33,331 nt of DNA from a virus. The translations under genes were made by a program, and so were the position numbers. The stretch is from IMG/VR virus record IMGVR_UViG_3300021197_001839, positions 1 through 33,331 of that record. The stretch is one strand, 5' to 3'. A model generated the notes under the pieces. The model searched no databases and was not told the DNA's origin. It was given only the letters and a program-made list of their open reading frames with translations. Below are positions 1 through 8,453 of this stretch, one piece after another; positions within the stretch are counted from its first letter, which is position 1, and every line of letters begins with the position of its first letter.

Positions 1-459
1 CTTGCACAAAAGGAATTTGCAAAAGCTGAAACAAGGGCATTAAAACCAGGAGGGGAACTCTATGGTTATGACACTATGGATACCTTTAAACCAATTGATA
101 TTCCAGAGGCGGATCGTCAAAATCCAATTGACCAAGCTACAGCCCTTGGTGGTAATTTAACAATAGATGCACAAACATTTGCAGACAAAAAAATCGAGGA
201 TACCATGGCTCAAATAAGGAATGAAGAGATAACTGATATGTCACTAAGTGATACTCTTAATTTAGATATTCCAAGTAAATCATTTTTAAGTGATGAAGAC
301 ATGGAAAGATTGAACACCGGATTTGATTCGAACTCTCTTCCATTGACTGGGTTAGATCCATCTGGTTTTGACATGAAAGGATCATTCCCTCAACCTGATA
401 TCGCTCCGTCTCTATACGGATCATATCCAACCGTAGATCGACCGTATTTAATGAAATAA
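1..459 (+). CDS. C-terminal part of a phage protein, 5' end outside window
   Basis: The frame is open from the first base, with no stop before the in-frame ATG at 76, so the gene most likely starts to the left of the window. The visible 152 residues begin LAQKEFAKAETRA and are acidic, with many Asp, Pro and Ser and no hydrophobic segment. I do not recognise a family. The end is rich in Pro and Gly and finishes YPTVDRPYLMK. It lies just upstream of a promoter-like box and a large virion-type gene, so a minor virion protein is plausible. An AGGAGG-like sequence at 49-54 precedes an ATG at 62 in another frame; that frame looks less protein-like. The alternative is a complete 127-residue gene starting at 76. 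Confidence 0.6.
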   Translation, partial: LAQKEFAKAETRALKPGGELYGYDTMDTFKPIDIPEADRQNPIDQATALGGNLTIDAQTFADKKIEDTMAQIRNEEITDMSLSDTLNLDIPSKSFLSDEDMERLNTGFDSNSLPLTGLDPSGFDMKGSFPQPDIAPSLYGSYPTVDRPYLMK

Positions 460-477
460 GTATAAACAGAAAGTATC

Positions 478-491
478 TACAATAGTTGTAG
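478..491 (+). promoter_or_regulatory. Late-type promoter box (TACAATAG) before the 792-aa gene
   Basis: TACAATAG occupies 478-485; its first base is 32 bases before the GTG start at 510. No TTGACA-like -35 is seen about 17 bases upstream. The box sits inside a perfect inverted repeat, CTACAA-TAG-TTGTAG (477-491). It is one of nine exact TANAATAG boxes found before genes in this window. Confidence 0.5.
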
Positions 492-509
492 GTTTACGCT
501 GTAGAAATA

Positions 510-2888
510 GTGGCTCTTGAAAGAATTCAAGCTAACAATAATGCATTTGATAGTAATGCTGCCAATGTGTCAGCTAGCACTGACCCACGTCAGATGCGGC
601 ATGACACAAATGAGATGTTAATCCGTGGAGCAGCAGCTGCTTCTGCAATGGATGAGCTGGGATTAACAGTAGAAGAAACGATGACAGCGCTTAATCGAAA
701 GAATAGGCGGAAGAATGAGCGTAAAACAAGGAATGAGGAAGAGAAAAGACGGTTAGCACAGTGGAACCAAAGCCAAAAATCAGTATTTGACCAAGAATTT
801 AAGCAAGAATTAGATGATGCCAGGGTAATTTCTAATGATGAGGCTGCTGTATTAGGGGATAAGGGTGAAATCGCCCAAGATATGCTGCAGAACTTCGGTG
901 GTGTAGACCCAATTACAGGTAGAACAAAGAGTGCAGAGATTGCTCAAGCTGAAAGAGCAGGTGCTCGTGGTAAATCCTACGCAGATCCAAACGAATTCAC
1001 AGTATTTAGAAAGCGACGTGACGGATCTTCTGTGCCAGAAACGATCTATGTACCAGAAGGGCAGAAAACTCCTAAGTCAGCCGCAGATGAAGCCATATTA
1101 AAGTCATATGGTTTACGAAAGTTTAAAACCGGGCAAGAAGAAGTACTTGATAAGCGAGGTGAGCAGGTATATGCAAAAGATGGGACACCGATGTTCCGTA
1201 ATACGTATGATGCTGCACCAATCCTTAGTGAAACAGGACGACAACAAACAAGTGTTGCTCAGAATTCACTCAATAGGATTTATGAGAAGTTAAATACTGG
1301 TGAATTGACACTTGAGACATTAATTCCAGGATCAAACGTAAGTGTTGCTAATTTAATTAGCAAACTTGAGGATGAGCTTGATCCAGGATCAACCATTCGC
1401 AATATGAAATCAGAAGCTGAGATATTAGCAAGAAGTGATCGTGCATTGCCTAGAAAAGGAGATGTAGTTATTGCAAATGAACGTGGTGCTCGTGATGCTC
1501 GTAGAAGAAGTGAACTAGTACGCCGTGTATTCCCGGATAATGTGAGTGCTATCCCACGTCAAGGTGAAACAGGTGTTGAAAGTCCTAGACAGTTCATGGC
1601 GAGGCCACAAGCAGTTCAGTTGAATGAAGATGCTGCATTAATTGCACAAGCATTAGGTGACGATGTCAGTTCATATGTCGATATGGCCTCAGGTCAACCC
1701 ATACCTGGTGTAGATCGTACACGGGATACTGGTGTTAACACACCAGATACAGCACAGCAACTAAATGCACCACAAATCGGTACTGGTGGTCAATTTGTTG
1801 CAGATCGAGTATTTGAAACGGACAATACAGGTCAATACAGACAAGTAGATCTCATAGGAACAACAGGATCGTTCCAGAAACAACTGGCAAAGCTATCACC
1901 ACAGTTGGCCGGAACTCCTGTACGAAATGTTCAGCAATTTAATGCCGCTGTTCAATCTGCAATTGGTGCAATAAGACAGAAAGGGGGTAAGGCACAGAAC
2001 TTCTATCTAAAAGATCCCAACACAGGTAGAAACGTATTTATTGCAGAACCTGGCGCAGAAGAAGTGCTTCAGAAGATGAGGTATTCAGAACCAGAGAAGG
2101 AGGTACTTGCAAATGCCTTGTATCAACTGCAGATGGCACAACAATCAGGAATTGGAGTTGGTCCACAGCAAGCTGGATCTGTTGGAGCAAATAAATCGTT
2201 ATTCTTTGTTGGAGACGGTCCTCGGACTACACCCGTATCTCAAGGAGTTCAACTTAATTATGGCGAAATGCCTGAGGAGTCCGCAACACAGTTTGGGAAG
2301 GTAGGTAGTAGTACAAGGCAAGCACAATTTCGCGCACTAGCAGATCCAGACGCACAGCAACCATTTATCGGCCTAGAACGTGGAGTTAAGGATACCCCTG
2401 CACGTCAGGTAATGAGAGGTCGCACTCCTGAGCAATTAGAAGCAGTGATGCGAGAGCAAGCAGCTGATAATAACAAACCAATTGATATGGTCAAGCTTGA
2501 ACGATACAAAAGAGAAAACGCTGAACTAAGAGCTGATCAAGGACGTACAGATGAGGATCAGTCAATCAGACGTGTGATGGCTCAAGCTGATGCTCCAATG
2601 TCACCAACACAGCAACGTGCTTATGACGCTAGCCAATACCCAGCAGATACCACTGGTGGATCAATGCCTGAAGCTGAGAGGCGTCTATTGTTCTCTTTAG
2701 ATGGTCCAGAGCAAGGGCCTAGTTATAGAGGCTCTACAGAAGATCGACGACGTCAAAATGTTATTGAGGCAATCAATACACAAAACAAACGTCGTAGAAT
2801 TGGAGGGTATTCTGCATTAGGTCTTGGAGCTAGTGCTCTTATAGGCAATGAAATTAACAAGCGTAACCAAGAGGAGATTTACGTCTAA
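510..2888 (+). CDS. Large putative internal virion protein (792 aa)
   Basis: Not recognised as a known family. The GTG start at 510 is chosen because it follows a promoter-like box by the usual 32 bases; the leader has no Shine-Dalgarno sequence. The N-terminal 130 residues are highly charged and probably helical (Lys/Arg/Glu-rich near residues 60-120). The middle is Gln/Asp-rich and hydrophilic. Residues about 770-790 form a short Gly/Ala/Leu segment (GGYSALGLGASALIG) flanked by basic residues, followed by a short charged tail. A large soluble body with one small membrane-active segment fits an ejected internal virion protein. It heads a tight run of genes to 5394, and its TAA stop overlaps the next ATG (TAATG). 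A structural protein of another kind is possible. Confidence 0.6.
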   Translation: MALERIQANNNAFDSNAANVSASTDPRQMRHDTNEMLIRGAAAASAMDELGLTVEETMTALNRKNRRKNERKTRNEEEKRRLAQWNQSQKSVFDQEFKQELDDARVISNDEAAVLGDKGEIAQDMLQNFGGVDPITGRTKSAEIAQAERAGARGKSYADPNEFTVFRKRRDGSSVPETIYVPEGQKTPKSAADEAILKSYGLRKFKTGQEEVLDKRGEQVYAKDGTPMFRNTYDAAPILSETGRQQTSVAQNSLNRIYEKLNTGELTLETLIPGSNVSVANLISKLEDELDPGSTIRNMKSEAEILARSDRALPRKGDVVIANERGARDARRRSELVRRVFPDNVSAIPRQGETGVESPRQFMARPQAVQLNEDAALIAQALGDDVSSYVDMASGQPIPGVDRTRDTGVNTPDTAQQLNAPQIGTGGQFVADRVFETDNTGQYRQVDLIGTTGSFQKQLAKLSPQLAGTPVRNVQQFNAAVQSAIGAIRQKGGKAQNFYLKDPNTGRNVFIAEPGAEEVLQKMRYSEPEKEVLANALYQLQMAQQSGIGVGPQQAGSVGANKSLFFVGDGPRTTPVSQGVQLNYGEMPEESATQFGKVGSSTRQAQFRALADPDAQQPFIGLERGVKDTPARQVMRGRTPEQLEAVMREQAADNNKPIDMVKLERYKRENAELRADQGRTDEDQSIRRVMAQADAPMSPTQQRAYDASQYPADTTGGSMPEAERRLLFSLDGPEQGPSYRGSTEDRRRQNVIEAINTQNKRRRIGGYSALGLGASALIGNEINKRNQEEIYV

Positions 2889-3178
2889 TGAAGCATAAAC
2901 ATTCCAACAGTAATATTGCAGATTCTCTAGTACGTCAGGGAAGAAATGAGCAGAGGACCGGGTCAGTAACTCCAACTAAATTTGGAAAGCTAAATAGCGC
3001 TGACAAAGTTTCTCAAGTAAAGAGGCTAGATAAAACGACAAGAATGGCAGGTGATTTATATGATACATATCCAGCAATGACTGAATATATTAAAAATCCC
3101 AATGGTATTGATACTTGGCTAGCCCTGTTTGAAAAGTCAAATGAGGGTAGAACATTTAATCAAGCTAAACTAGCATAA
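2888..3178 (+). CDS. Hypothetical small virion-module protein (96 aa)
   Basis: The start overlaps the previous stop (TAATG), which implies translational coupling to the 792-residue protein. The protein is basic and hydrophilic, with a Lys/Arg/Ser/Thr-rich first half and a more compact C-terminal half (DLYDTYPAMTEYIKN). No signal peptide, membrane segment or catalytic motif is seen. I cannot name a family. Its position in a coupled row of putative internal virion genes suggests a virion component or an assembly partner of its neighbours. Confidence 0.55.
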   Translation: MKHKHSNSNIADSLVRQGRNEQRTGSVTPTKFGKLNSADKVSQVKRLDKTTRMAGDLYDTYPAMTEYIKNPNGIDTWLALFEKSNEGRTFNQAKLA

Positions 3179-3200
3179 GGACAGGAGTAAGTAAGAGATT

Positions 3201-3707
3201 ATGATCAAGCCAGCAGGTCAGGCATTACGATGGCTCTTTAGTCGTCCAAATATGATTAAAGGGAAACCTGATGAATTAATGAAAGCTGGTGAGATTGCAT
3301 TTAGGTTAATGCCTGATACGATTGCTGCTGGAATAAATGTAGCAACAACTCAAGGTGATGTAGTTGATAAAGGACTTGCTGGTGCAGCTGATATTGTTTT
3401 AGGTGCTGGATCTGGATTACTTGCAGGTCGAATGGGTGGTAGGAATAGAGTTGTATCAGATATGTTGGATTTAAGTGCAAGTATGGGTGGAGGAATGGCA
3501 GCATATCCAGTTGGTGATGCACTTATTCGAATGAAAGATAAAGCAACAGGTGGTTTGGGGCAAACAGGTTATGAGAAGATGAGTTATCAACAACAGAAAG
3601 CATTAGAACAACAGATTACTGAGCAAGTAATGAATGCATATGGATACCTGCCTGGTACAAGGGAAATGTATCTTAACCCTCAAATGGATGATAGAGGAAT
3701 GGCATAA
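3201..3707 (+). CDS. Glycine-rich hydrophobic virion-type protein (168 aa)
   Basis: The ATG at 3201 follows an AGGACAGGAG stretch (3178-3187) that could serve as ribosome binding site, with long spacing. A TAAACTAG sequence at 3166 may be a weak promoter box. Residues about 35-110 alternate Gly/Ala with Leu/Ile/Val, including GLAGAADIVLGAGSGLLAG and a second Gly/Ala stretch (SASMGGGMAAYPVGDALI). This looks like glycine-zipper helices able to enter a membrane. The C-terminal third is Gln-rich and soluble (QQQKALEQQITEQVMN). Family unknown. A role in forming a channel during DNA injection is inference from composition and from similar segments in neighbouring proteins. Confidence 0.58.
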   Translation: MIKPAGQALRWLFSRPNMIKGKPDELMKAGEIAFRLMPDTIAAGINVATTQGDVVDKGLAGAADIVLGAGSGLLAGRMGGRNRVVSDMLDLSASMGGGMAAYPVGDALIRMKDKATGGLGQTGYEKMSYQQQKALEQQITEQVMNAYGYLPGTREMYLNPQMDDRGMA

Positions 3708-4960
3708 TGGTAACTGAGAACAGGCGGAATCAAATTGGAAAAATACTTGCAGGAATTAATCCGTTTGATCAACAAGTGCGAGAAGATTTTGTCAAAGGAT
3801 TAAAGGATGACTATTCAATTGGTAGAGAAGATTCTACCAAGATGTATTACAGACAAAGAGACCTAGAAGGATCAACACCAGAATCCACCAGAGCAGCAAA
3901 TATGCTAAATACTCATACTGGATTGATCAGGGCAAAAGAAGCAGCTGGAATGATGTCTGGTCCTGCTCTACAAGCGTTAAATGAAAGTGACATGGCCTTA
4001 CGTGGGTCACAGGCACACAAAGCAGGACAAATGGTAGGAACAGGTCTAAATGATCTTACACAGGATAGAAGCCGAAGTATTTACTGGTTATTAAATGCGT
4101 TACAGGCAACGGGTGAAGTGATTAATGAAGCAACCCTTGCCAAGTTCGCCCCAAGCTTATATCAACGAAGCACTGTCAATCATCCCACACTTCAGAGGAG
4201 AAATGATGCTGGTGTCAAAGAACCAATGCCTATGTCATTTAAGAATGCTGCTCATCGAGAGTTAATGCTTCGAAAAGGAATGGCTAAGCAGGTTGATGAC
4301 AAAGTAGTTCCTGCTCGTGGCTACAGTTCAAATAATCAAAACGAATTACAAAGACAAAACTATTCACCAGGGATGGTTCAATCCTTAGCTATACCAACTG
4401 GAATTGCAATCAACTCAGGATTGGGATTATTGACACCCTTTGGAGGAGCGGAAGGATATAAAGCTGCTTTACCATCAGAAGATGATCCAACCAAAACCTC
4501 AAACGTAATCGGTGAAGTTGGAATGAAGTACATACTGGGAAGAACAGGACAACTCTTACCTTATAACGAGTTTGTCAAAGTCAGACCAGATGTAAGCCGA
4601 GATGAGTATGAAAGGTATCAGGCATTTAAATATGACAAACGTGAAGACTATAACCCTGCCGATGGTGACATAACGATTGGCGGTGGAGCACTTAAAGCAA
4701 CTGATGAAGGCATTCATGGACCAGAAATACAGTTCCTAGGTAGAAGTCTTCCAGTAACAACTGGTATTGTTCCATATGCATCAGCATTAGCTGGAGGTGT
4801 TATTGGAGCAAGACGTGGAGTAAGAAACAACAAGGCTGCTGGATATGGTTTAATAGGAGGTATGGCAGGTTTAGCTACAGGTCAAGTAACAGGTCATGTG
4901 ATTGAAGCTGAACGGCGACGTCGCAACATTAACGAAAATCTTCAGCAGGGGACGCTATGA
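3707..4960 (+). CDS. Putative internal virion/ejection protein with C-terminal Gly-zipper (417 aa)
   Basis: The start overlaps the preceding stop (TAATG). Most of the protein is soluble and charged. Residues about 225-245 (AIPTGIAINSGLGLLTPFGG) and about 350-400 are hydrophobic and Gly/Ala-rich; the latter contains GVIGARRGVRNNKAAGYGL and GGMAGLATGQVTGHVI, followed by EAERRRR. The layout of a late Gly-rich hydrophobic stretch followed by a basic tail resembles the C-terminus of the 792-residue protein encoded at 510-2888. No enzyme motif is visible. I infer a virion protein that inserts into the host envelope on infection. The ATG of the next gene lies inside its last codons (4957-4960, ATGA). 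Confidence 0.58.
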   Translation: MVTENRRNQIGKILAGINPFDQQVREDFVKGLKDDYSIGREDSTKMYYRQRDLEGSTPESTRAANMLNTHTGLIRAKEAAGMMSGPALQALNESDMALRGSQAHKAGQMVGTGLNDLTQDRSRSIYWLLNALQATGEVINEATLAKFAPSLYQRSTVNHPTLQRRNDAGVKEPMPMSFKNAAHRELMLRKGMAKQVDDKVVPARGYSSNNQNELQRQNYSPGMVQSLAIPTGIAINSGLGLLTPFGGAEGYKAALPSEDDPTKTSNVIGEVGMKYILGRTGQLLPYNEFVKVRPDVSRDEYERYQAFKYDKREDYNPADGDITIGGGALKATDEGIHGPEIQFLGRSLPVTTGIVPYASALAGGVIGARRGVRNNKAAGYGLIGGMAGLATGQVTGHVIEAERRRRNINENLQQGTL

Positions 4961-5394
4961 CTTTTAATCCGTCAGATTATATAAGAGACAGAGGCTTTGG
5001 TGATATTTCAGCAGCTGCTGTGGATCCAAGAGTAGAAAATGCAATTTTATATGGCAATGCGAATTTATTAAAAGCAGCTGATATGGCAGATTTCTTAAGG
5101 GACTCGGCTAAATTAACTGGTTCGGCAATGAGAGAGTCTGCACAGCGAATGGCAGGTGCAAATATGTTTGATGGAGCGTCGGAAGGTCTAAGTCGTTTAG
5201 CAATGGGTGCTTCTTCTTCCTTTGGAGGAAAAACTGAATTTAGTCAACCAGTCCCTGGGAACCCTGGTGCAAGAGAAACTATTGGAGGATATGGAGGCAA
5301 TGAATACTTTACTCCAAGCGAAGTACCTGGATTCACTACGCCAGACTTTAGCCTAAACACGCCAAGAGATGTTGTTAAATATCCGTATAAATAG
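4957..5394 (+). CDS. Hypothetical virion-module protein (145 aa)
   Basis: The gene starts on the ATGA overlap with the preceding gene, so it is probably translationally coupled. The first 80 residues look helical (ENAILYGNANLLKAADMADF and following). The C-terminal half is Gly/Pro/Ser/Phe-rich and probably unstructured, ending TPRDVVKYPYK. No family is recognised. It is the last gene of the tight 510-5394 run, before a small promoter-bearing gap. Confidence 0.55.
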   Translation: MTFNPSDYIRDRGFGDISAAAVDPRVENAILYGNANLLKAADMADFLRDSAKLTGSAMRESAQRMAGANMFDGASEGLSRLAMGASSSFGGKTEFSQPVPGNPGARETIGGYGGNEYFTPSEVPGFTTPDFSLNTPRDVVKYPYK

Positions 5395-5399
5395 TAAAT

Positions 5400-5417
5400 T
5401 ACAATAATTGATACACT
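5400..5417 (+). promoter_or_regulatory. Promoter boxes TACAAT / TACACT before the S74 gene
   Basis: TACAATAA begins at 5400, 42 bases before the ATG at 5442. A second TANANT match, TACACT (5412-5417), lies 30 bases before the ATG, which is the spacing seen elsewhere. No -35 consensus and no Shine-Dalgarno sequence are visible. Confidence 0.4.
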
Positions 5418-5441
5418 AAATAAAGACTGACAACAATACAT

Positions 5442-6146
5442 ATGGCTAGAAGTTTCTCAAGTTATGGATCAGGGTTTAGTCCCAAAAGTGGTCTTGTTGG
5501 GCGATTTACGATGCCCCAATTTAGTGGTTCAGGATCAAGAGCCGGTAATGCTGCTGGTATTGTTAATCTTGGATCAACTTATGGTGCACTAAGAAGAAGT
5601 AAAACTAAGTACTCAAGTATTAGTGCAAATGCAATTGCTTCACGTGCCTCACAACGAGCAACTGCTATATCAGCTAGAGCAAGTGTTGATGCATCAAAGG
5701 CAGTTAATAAGGGTAGATTAAAGGCAGCAAAGATTCAAGCAAGCGCACAAAAATCTGCAGCAAAATCTAAAGCACGGGGATCTATGTGGGGATCTGCGTT
5801 TAAAGCTATTGGTACAATCGGCGGATTAGCTTTAATGGCATCAGACGAATCAATTAAAGATAATATTCAAACCATTGATGATGCACTCACAAAGCTACGT
5901 GCATTAAAACCAGTTACCTTTAACTACAAGGAAGAGTGGTCAACTAATCCAGAGATATTACACCACGGATTCATTGCTCAGGACTATATGAAAGTAATGC
6001 CTGATGCAACCTATTATGATGAGAGTAGTGGAAAATACTGTATTGACACTAGTGAATTAATCGGACTACTTGTGCGTGCGATTCAACAGCTTGAGGTTAA
6101 GGTCACAAGCCTCGAAGTAAAACATGCATTAGCAGGAGTTAAGTGA
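5442..6146 (+). CDS. Small virion protein with C-terminal S74 self-cleaving chaperone domain (234 aa)
   Basis: Residues about 133-234 match the peptidase S74 / intramolecular chaperone family: SDESIKDNI, then LKPVTFNYK, GFIAQDYMKVMPDA, DTSELIGLLVRAIQQLEVKV. In this family the Ser and the Lys five residues later form the self-cleaving dyad; here they are Ser134 and Lys139. Such domains normally trimerise fibres and tailspikes and then cut themselves off. The N-terminal part is unusual: about 110 residues of Ala/Ser/Lys/Arg-rich helix followed by a hydrophobic stretch, GSAFKAIGTIGGLALMA, that ends exactly at the predicted cut. Cleavage would release a basic peptide with a hydrophobic tail. No receptor-binding domain is seen. 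The call of the domain is firm; the role of the released part is inference. Confidence 0.85.
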   Translation: MARSFSSYGSGFSPKSGLVGRFTMPQFSGSGSRAGNAAGIVNLGSTYGALRRSKTKYSSISANAIASRASQRATAISARASVDASKAVNKGRLKAAKIQASAQKSAAKSKARGSMWGSAFKAIGTIGGLALMASDESIKDNIQTIDDALTKLRALKPVTFNYKEEWSTNPEILHHGFIAQDYMKVMPDATYYDESSGKYCIDTSELIGLLVRAIQQLEVKVTSLEVKHALAGVK

Positions 6147-6769
6147 TGATTTACGGGACTAGCGGTAATGCTTTATTTGGAAAGGAAGATGAGCTTCGAA
6201 GAATCTTAGAACTTGCCAAAAGAGAACAATTAAATCCAGACATTTCATTTAGAGCTAACCCAGCAAACTATCGAAATGATCCTCGGGGAAGTGTTCTGGG
6301 AGATGCAGCACTCACGGCAGCAGAATTAGGTGGAACAGCACACGGTAAGTATTTAAATTCTGTAGACAATATGTACCGGAGCCTGGGTTCGGCATATCCT
6401 GAAATGGCTACTAAAGCTAGTAATGCACAGAAAGCAATTGCTGGGTTAAAAGTAGGTGGCCGGACAGGCGCTCGATTAGCTGGCATGGCATCAAAAGCAT
6501 TACCAATTATGGGAACAGTAGCCGGCGTAACAGGAGCTGCTGATATTCTTATGGGTAAAGATAGTGCAGCAAATAAGGTTATGGACACAGCAGCAATGAT
6601 AGGAGGAGCTACCTTATGTTCTCCAGGCGGCCCATTAGCAATGACTGCATGTGCGGGCATAGCTAAATCACTAAGTGATGGGACTCAGTGGTTATTTGGT
6701 GATAAGAAGTCTCCAGAAGAACGTAGAATGGAAGAAGCATTAATTGCATTACGTGGAGGTCAAATCTGA
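6146..6769 (+). CDS. Glycine-rich hydrophobic virion-type protein (207 aa)
   Basis: The ATG at 6146 overlaps the previous stop (TGATG) and follows AGGAG (6133-6137) by 8 bases, so I prefer it to the GTG at 6143. The N-terminal 60 residues are charged. From about residue 95 the protein is Gly/Ala-rich and hydrophobic (GARLAGMASKALPIMGTVAG, then AAMIGGATLCSPGGPLAMTA), with two Cys in the second stretch. The last 35 residues are charged. Family unknown. Composition and position resemble other Gly-zipper proteins in this module, which I interpret as envelope-inserting internal virion proteins. Confidence 0.58.
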   Translation: MIYGTSGNALFGKEDELRRILELAKREQLNPDISFRANPANYRNDPRGSVLGDAALTAAELGGTAHGKYLNSVDNMYRSLGSAYPEMATKASNAQKAIAGLKVGGRTGARLAGMASKALPIMGTVAGVTGAADILMGKDSAANKVMDTAAMIGGATLCSPGGPLAMTACAGIAKSLSDGTQWLFGDKKSPEERRMEEALIALRGGQI

Positions 6770-7476
6770 TGGCAATATTTGGATGGGTTCCTGGGATGGG
6801 TGTTGAAGATGCTGCTAACAGGGAAATCTTAGCAGGGCAATTAAAGGATGATGGTACAGGAATTAAGGAAGGTAAATATAATTGGCAGGATAAATTTGGT
6901 GGATTGCTAGGAGGCTACGATCGAGAAGCAGTTGAGGCTACTGCTCAACGATTAAGAGATGAAGCTTTAAGTAAAAAATTGAATAGAGAGTATGCAATTA
7001 CTGGTACAAACTTAAAAGGACTAGGGCTAAATCCTGAGTACATAGGTAATGTTACTGGTATTGAAGAGCAGAAATTAAGTAATCAAATTAATTCAGATAT
7101 CGAGCGATTAACTGCCGCAGAAGGATACTATAATACGAAAAATGCAAAGGGGGGATCATTAGATCCGGATGCGTCAGCAAGCCAAATAACATCAGCAGCA
7201 TCCACTTTAAGAGATGCAAATGTAATAGCAAAGGAAAAAAAGATTCAACGAGAGGTTGAACGACAAGAAGGTAGATCGGATGATTTACTTACAATGCAGA
7301 TGTTACAAAATCAAGCTGAAAATGATAGAGCTTATAACTTTCAAATGAACCAAATGAATTATAATAATCGAGCTTTAGATCTTAAAGAGGCACGTTTAGA
7401 TCGTAGAGATCGTCAAGCTGCTATTGCTCAGTTAATGGCCGGATTAAGTCAACTAGGAACTTCAATTGCTGCTTAA
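6769..7476 (+). CDS. Coiled-coil virion-module protein (235 aa)
   Basis: The start overlaps the previous stop (TGATG). The first half is soluble with several Gly. The second half (about residues 150-225) is strongly helical, rich in Gln, Asn, Arg and Asp, with a hydrophobic residue roughly every third or fourth position (for example AYNFQMNQMNYNNRALDL and KEARLDRRDRQAAIAQL). This is similar in flavour to the Gln-rich rod protein encoded at 8487-9953. No known family. Its stop TAA overlaps the stop of the convergent hydrolase gene by four bases (TTAA), with no terminator between them. Confidence 0.57.
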   Translation: MAIFGWVPGMGVEDAANREILAGQLKDDGTGIKEGKYNWQDKFGGLLGGYDREAVEATAQRLRDEALSKKLNREYAITGTNLKGLGLNPEYIGNVTGIEEQKLSNQINSDIERLTAAEGYYNTKNAKGGSLDPDASASQITSAASTLRDANVIAKEKKIQREVERQEGRSDDLLTMQMLQNQAENDRAYNFQMNQMNYNNRALDLKEARLDRRDRQAAIAQLMAGLSQLGTSIAA

Positions 7477-8414
7477 ACTTGCCAGGAATAATGAAAGAAG
7501 TTGCCTTTAGGGTCAAACATAGGATCCATCATTCCATCCTTATTACCCTTATTTGAACGATGTTCTAATTGAGTTTGACCCTTAAAGTCGGTACGTCCAT
7601 CTAAAATAGTTAAGGCATTCATAATTTCCTTTTGACCGGTTGGGGATTGAAGATCAGATGATATATTTTGATCATAATTAGAAAGTCCTTTATAGACACC
7701 TTCATACTGCCCTGGTTGGTTAATAACCTCGGAAACTGTATTGGGGAAATCAGGAGAATTAACTCGATTAATAATTGATGCAGCAACAGCATATCTATCA
7801 AGTCCAGGTCCAGCTTCAGATGAAATTGCGTAAGATAATTCATCAAAATCTTTAGGTGTAAATTTAGATAATTCCACGGGTTGGATAGTTGCAGTTGAAT
7901 CCAATGAAGTATTTCCTGGTAAGTCTTCTGCACCTGGAGGTGTGCCTTGTCTACCAGATTTAATCCAGTCTATACGAGCTTCATTTTTAGCTTTAGATTC
8001 ACTATATTGACGCTGGATATCAGACAACTGCTCAGTACGTAAATTACGTAATTCAAGTCTCTCAACTCTATCTGCATCATTCATTTTCTTCGTCATATAT
8101 GCAGAGGACATAAGACCTAATCCCCCAACAACCCCCGCCATTCGTTTAGAAGGCCTAAGAATATCGCTTACTTGTTCTTTTGTCTTTGCTTGCCTCTTAT
8201 TAAGAGCTAAAGACGTGTCAACAGCATCCTTCGTCTTTTCCCCTAGTGCCTTTGCATTAGTAACTGCATTACGTTTTTTTGCTCTTGCTTGAATTGCTGC
8301 ATTAGATACAGCAGTTGTATTAAAAGAATAATCACGAGATGCTTTGAAAACAGCATTCATATTATTAACAACTGCACGGGCAGATGTTGAATAGTCTCCA
8401 ATAGGAAATACCAT
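7473..8414 (-). CDS. SleB-like cell wall hydrolase, virion-associated (313 aa)
   Basis: The C-terminal part (about residues 188-313) resembles the SleB / Hydrolase_2 cell-wall hydrolases: DELSYAISSEAG, then YAVAASIINRVNSPDFPNTV and EVINQPGQYEGV, ending FFHYSW. Glu200 in SSEAG matches the conserved catalytic Glu of this family. Such enzymes cut peptidoglycan glycan strands. The N-terminal 90 residues are a basic helix, followed by a short hydrophobic stretch MAGVVGGLGLMSSAYM (92-107). That layout, and the GGLxLMxS motif, recall the N-terminal part of the S74 protein at 5442-6146. I infer a virion-carried wall-degrading enzyme used at entry; a lysis role is the alternative. It is the only minus-strand gene in the left half and has its own promoter box. 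Confidence 0.75.
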   Translation of the reverse strand: MVFPIGDYSTSARAVVNNMNAVFKASRDYSFNTTAVSNAAIQARAKKRNAVTNAKALGEKTKDAVDTSLALNKRQAKTKEQVSDILRPSKRMAGVVGGLGLMSSAYMTKKMNDADRVERLELRNLRTEQLSDIQRQYSESKAKNEARIDWIKSGRQGTPPGAEDLPGNTSLDSTATIQPVELSKFTPKDFDELSYAISSEAGPGLDRYAVAASIINRVNSPDFPNTVSEVINQPGQYEGVYKGLSNYDQNISSDLQSPTGQKEIMNALTILDGRTDFKGQTQLEHRSNKGNKDGMMDPMFDPKGNFFHYSWQV

Positions 8415-8437
8415 TGATATGATTACTTATATATTCT

Positions 8438-8445
8438 CTATTGTA
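8438..8445 (-). promoter_or_regulatory. Late-type promoter box for the minus-strand hydrolase
   Basis: On the minus strand the sequence reads TACAATAG, first base at 8445, 31 bases before the ATG at 8414. It is back to back with the plus-strand TAGAATAG at 8454, only eight bases away, so any -35 element would lie beyond the other promoter's -10 box. Confidence 0.5.
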
Positions 8446-8453
8446 TAGTTCGA

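Noticed and set aside
6268-6660. 130-codon minus-strand open frame
   Set aside because: It lies wholly inside the 6146-6769 gene, has Ala/Pro composition typical of the complement of Gly/Ala codons, and has no promoter or ribosome binding site.
7619-7933. 104-codon minus-strand open frame
   Set aside because: It is an alternate frame of the SleB-like hydrolase, dominated by Leu, Gln and Ile, with no family features; the hydrolase frame shows clear motifs.
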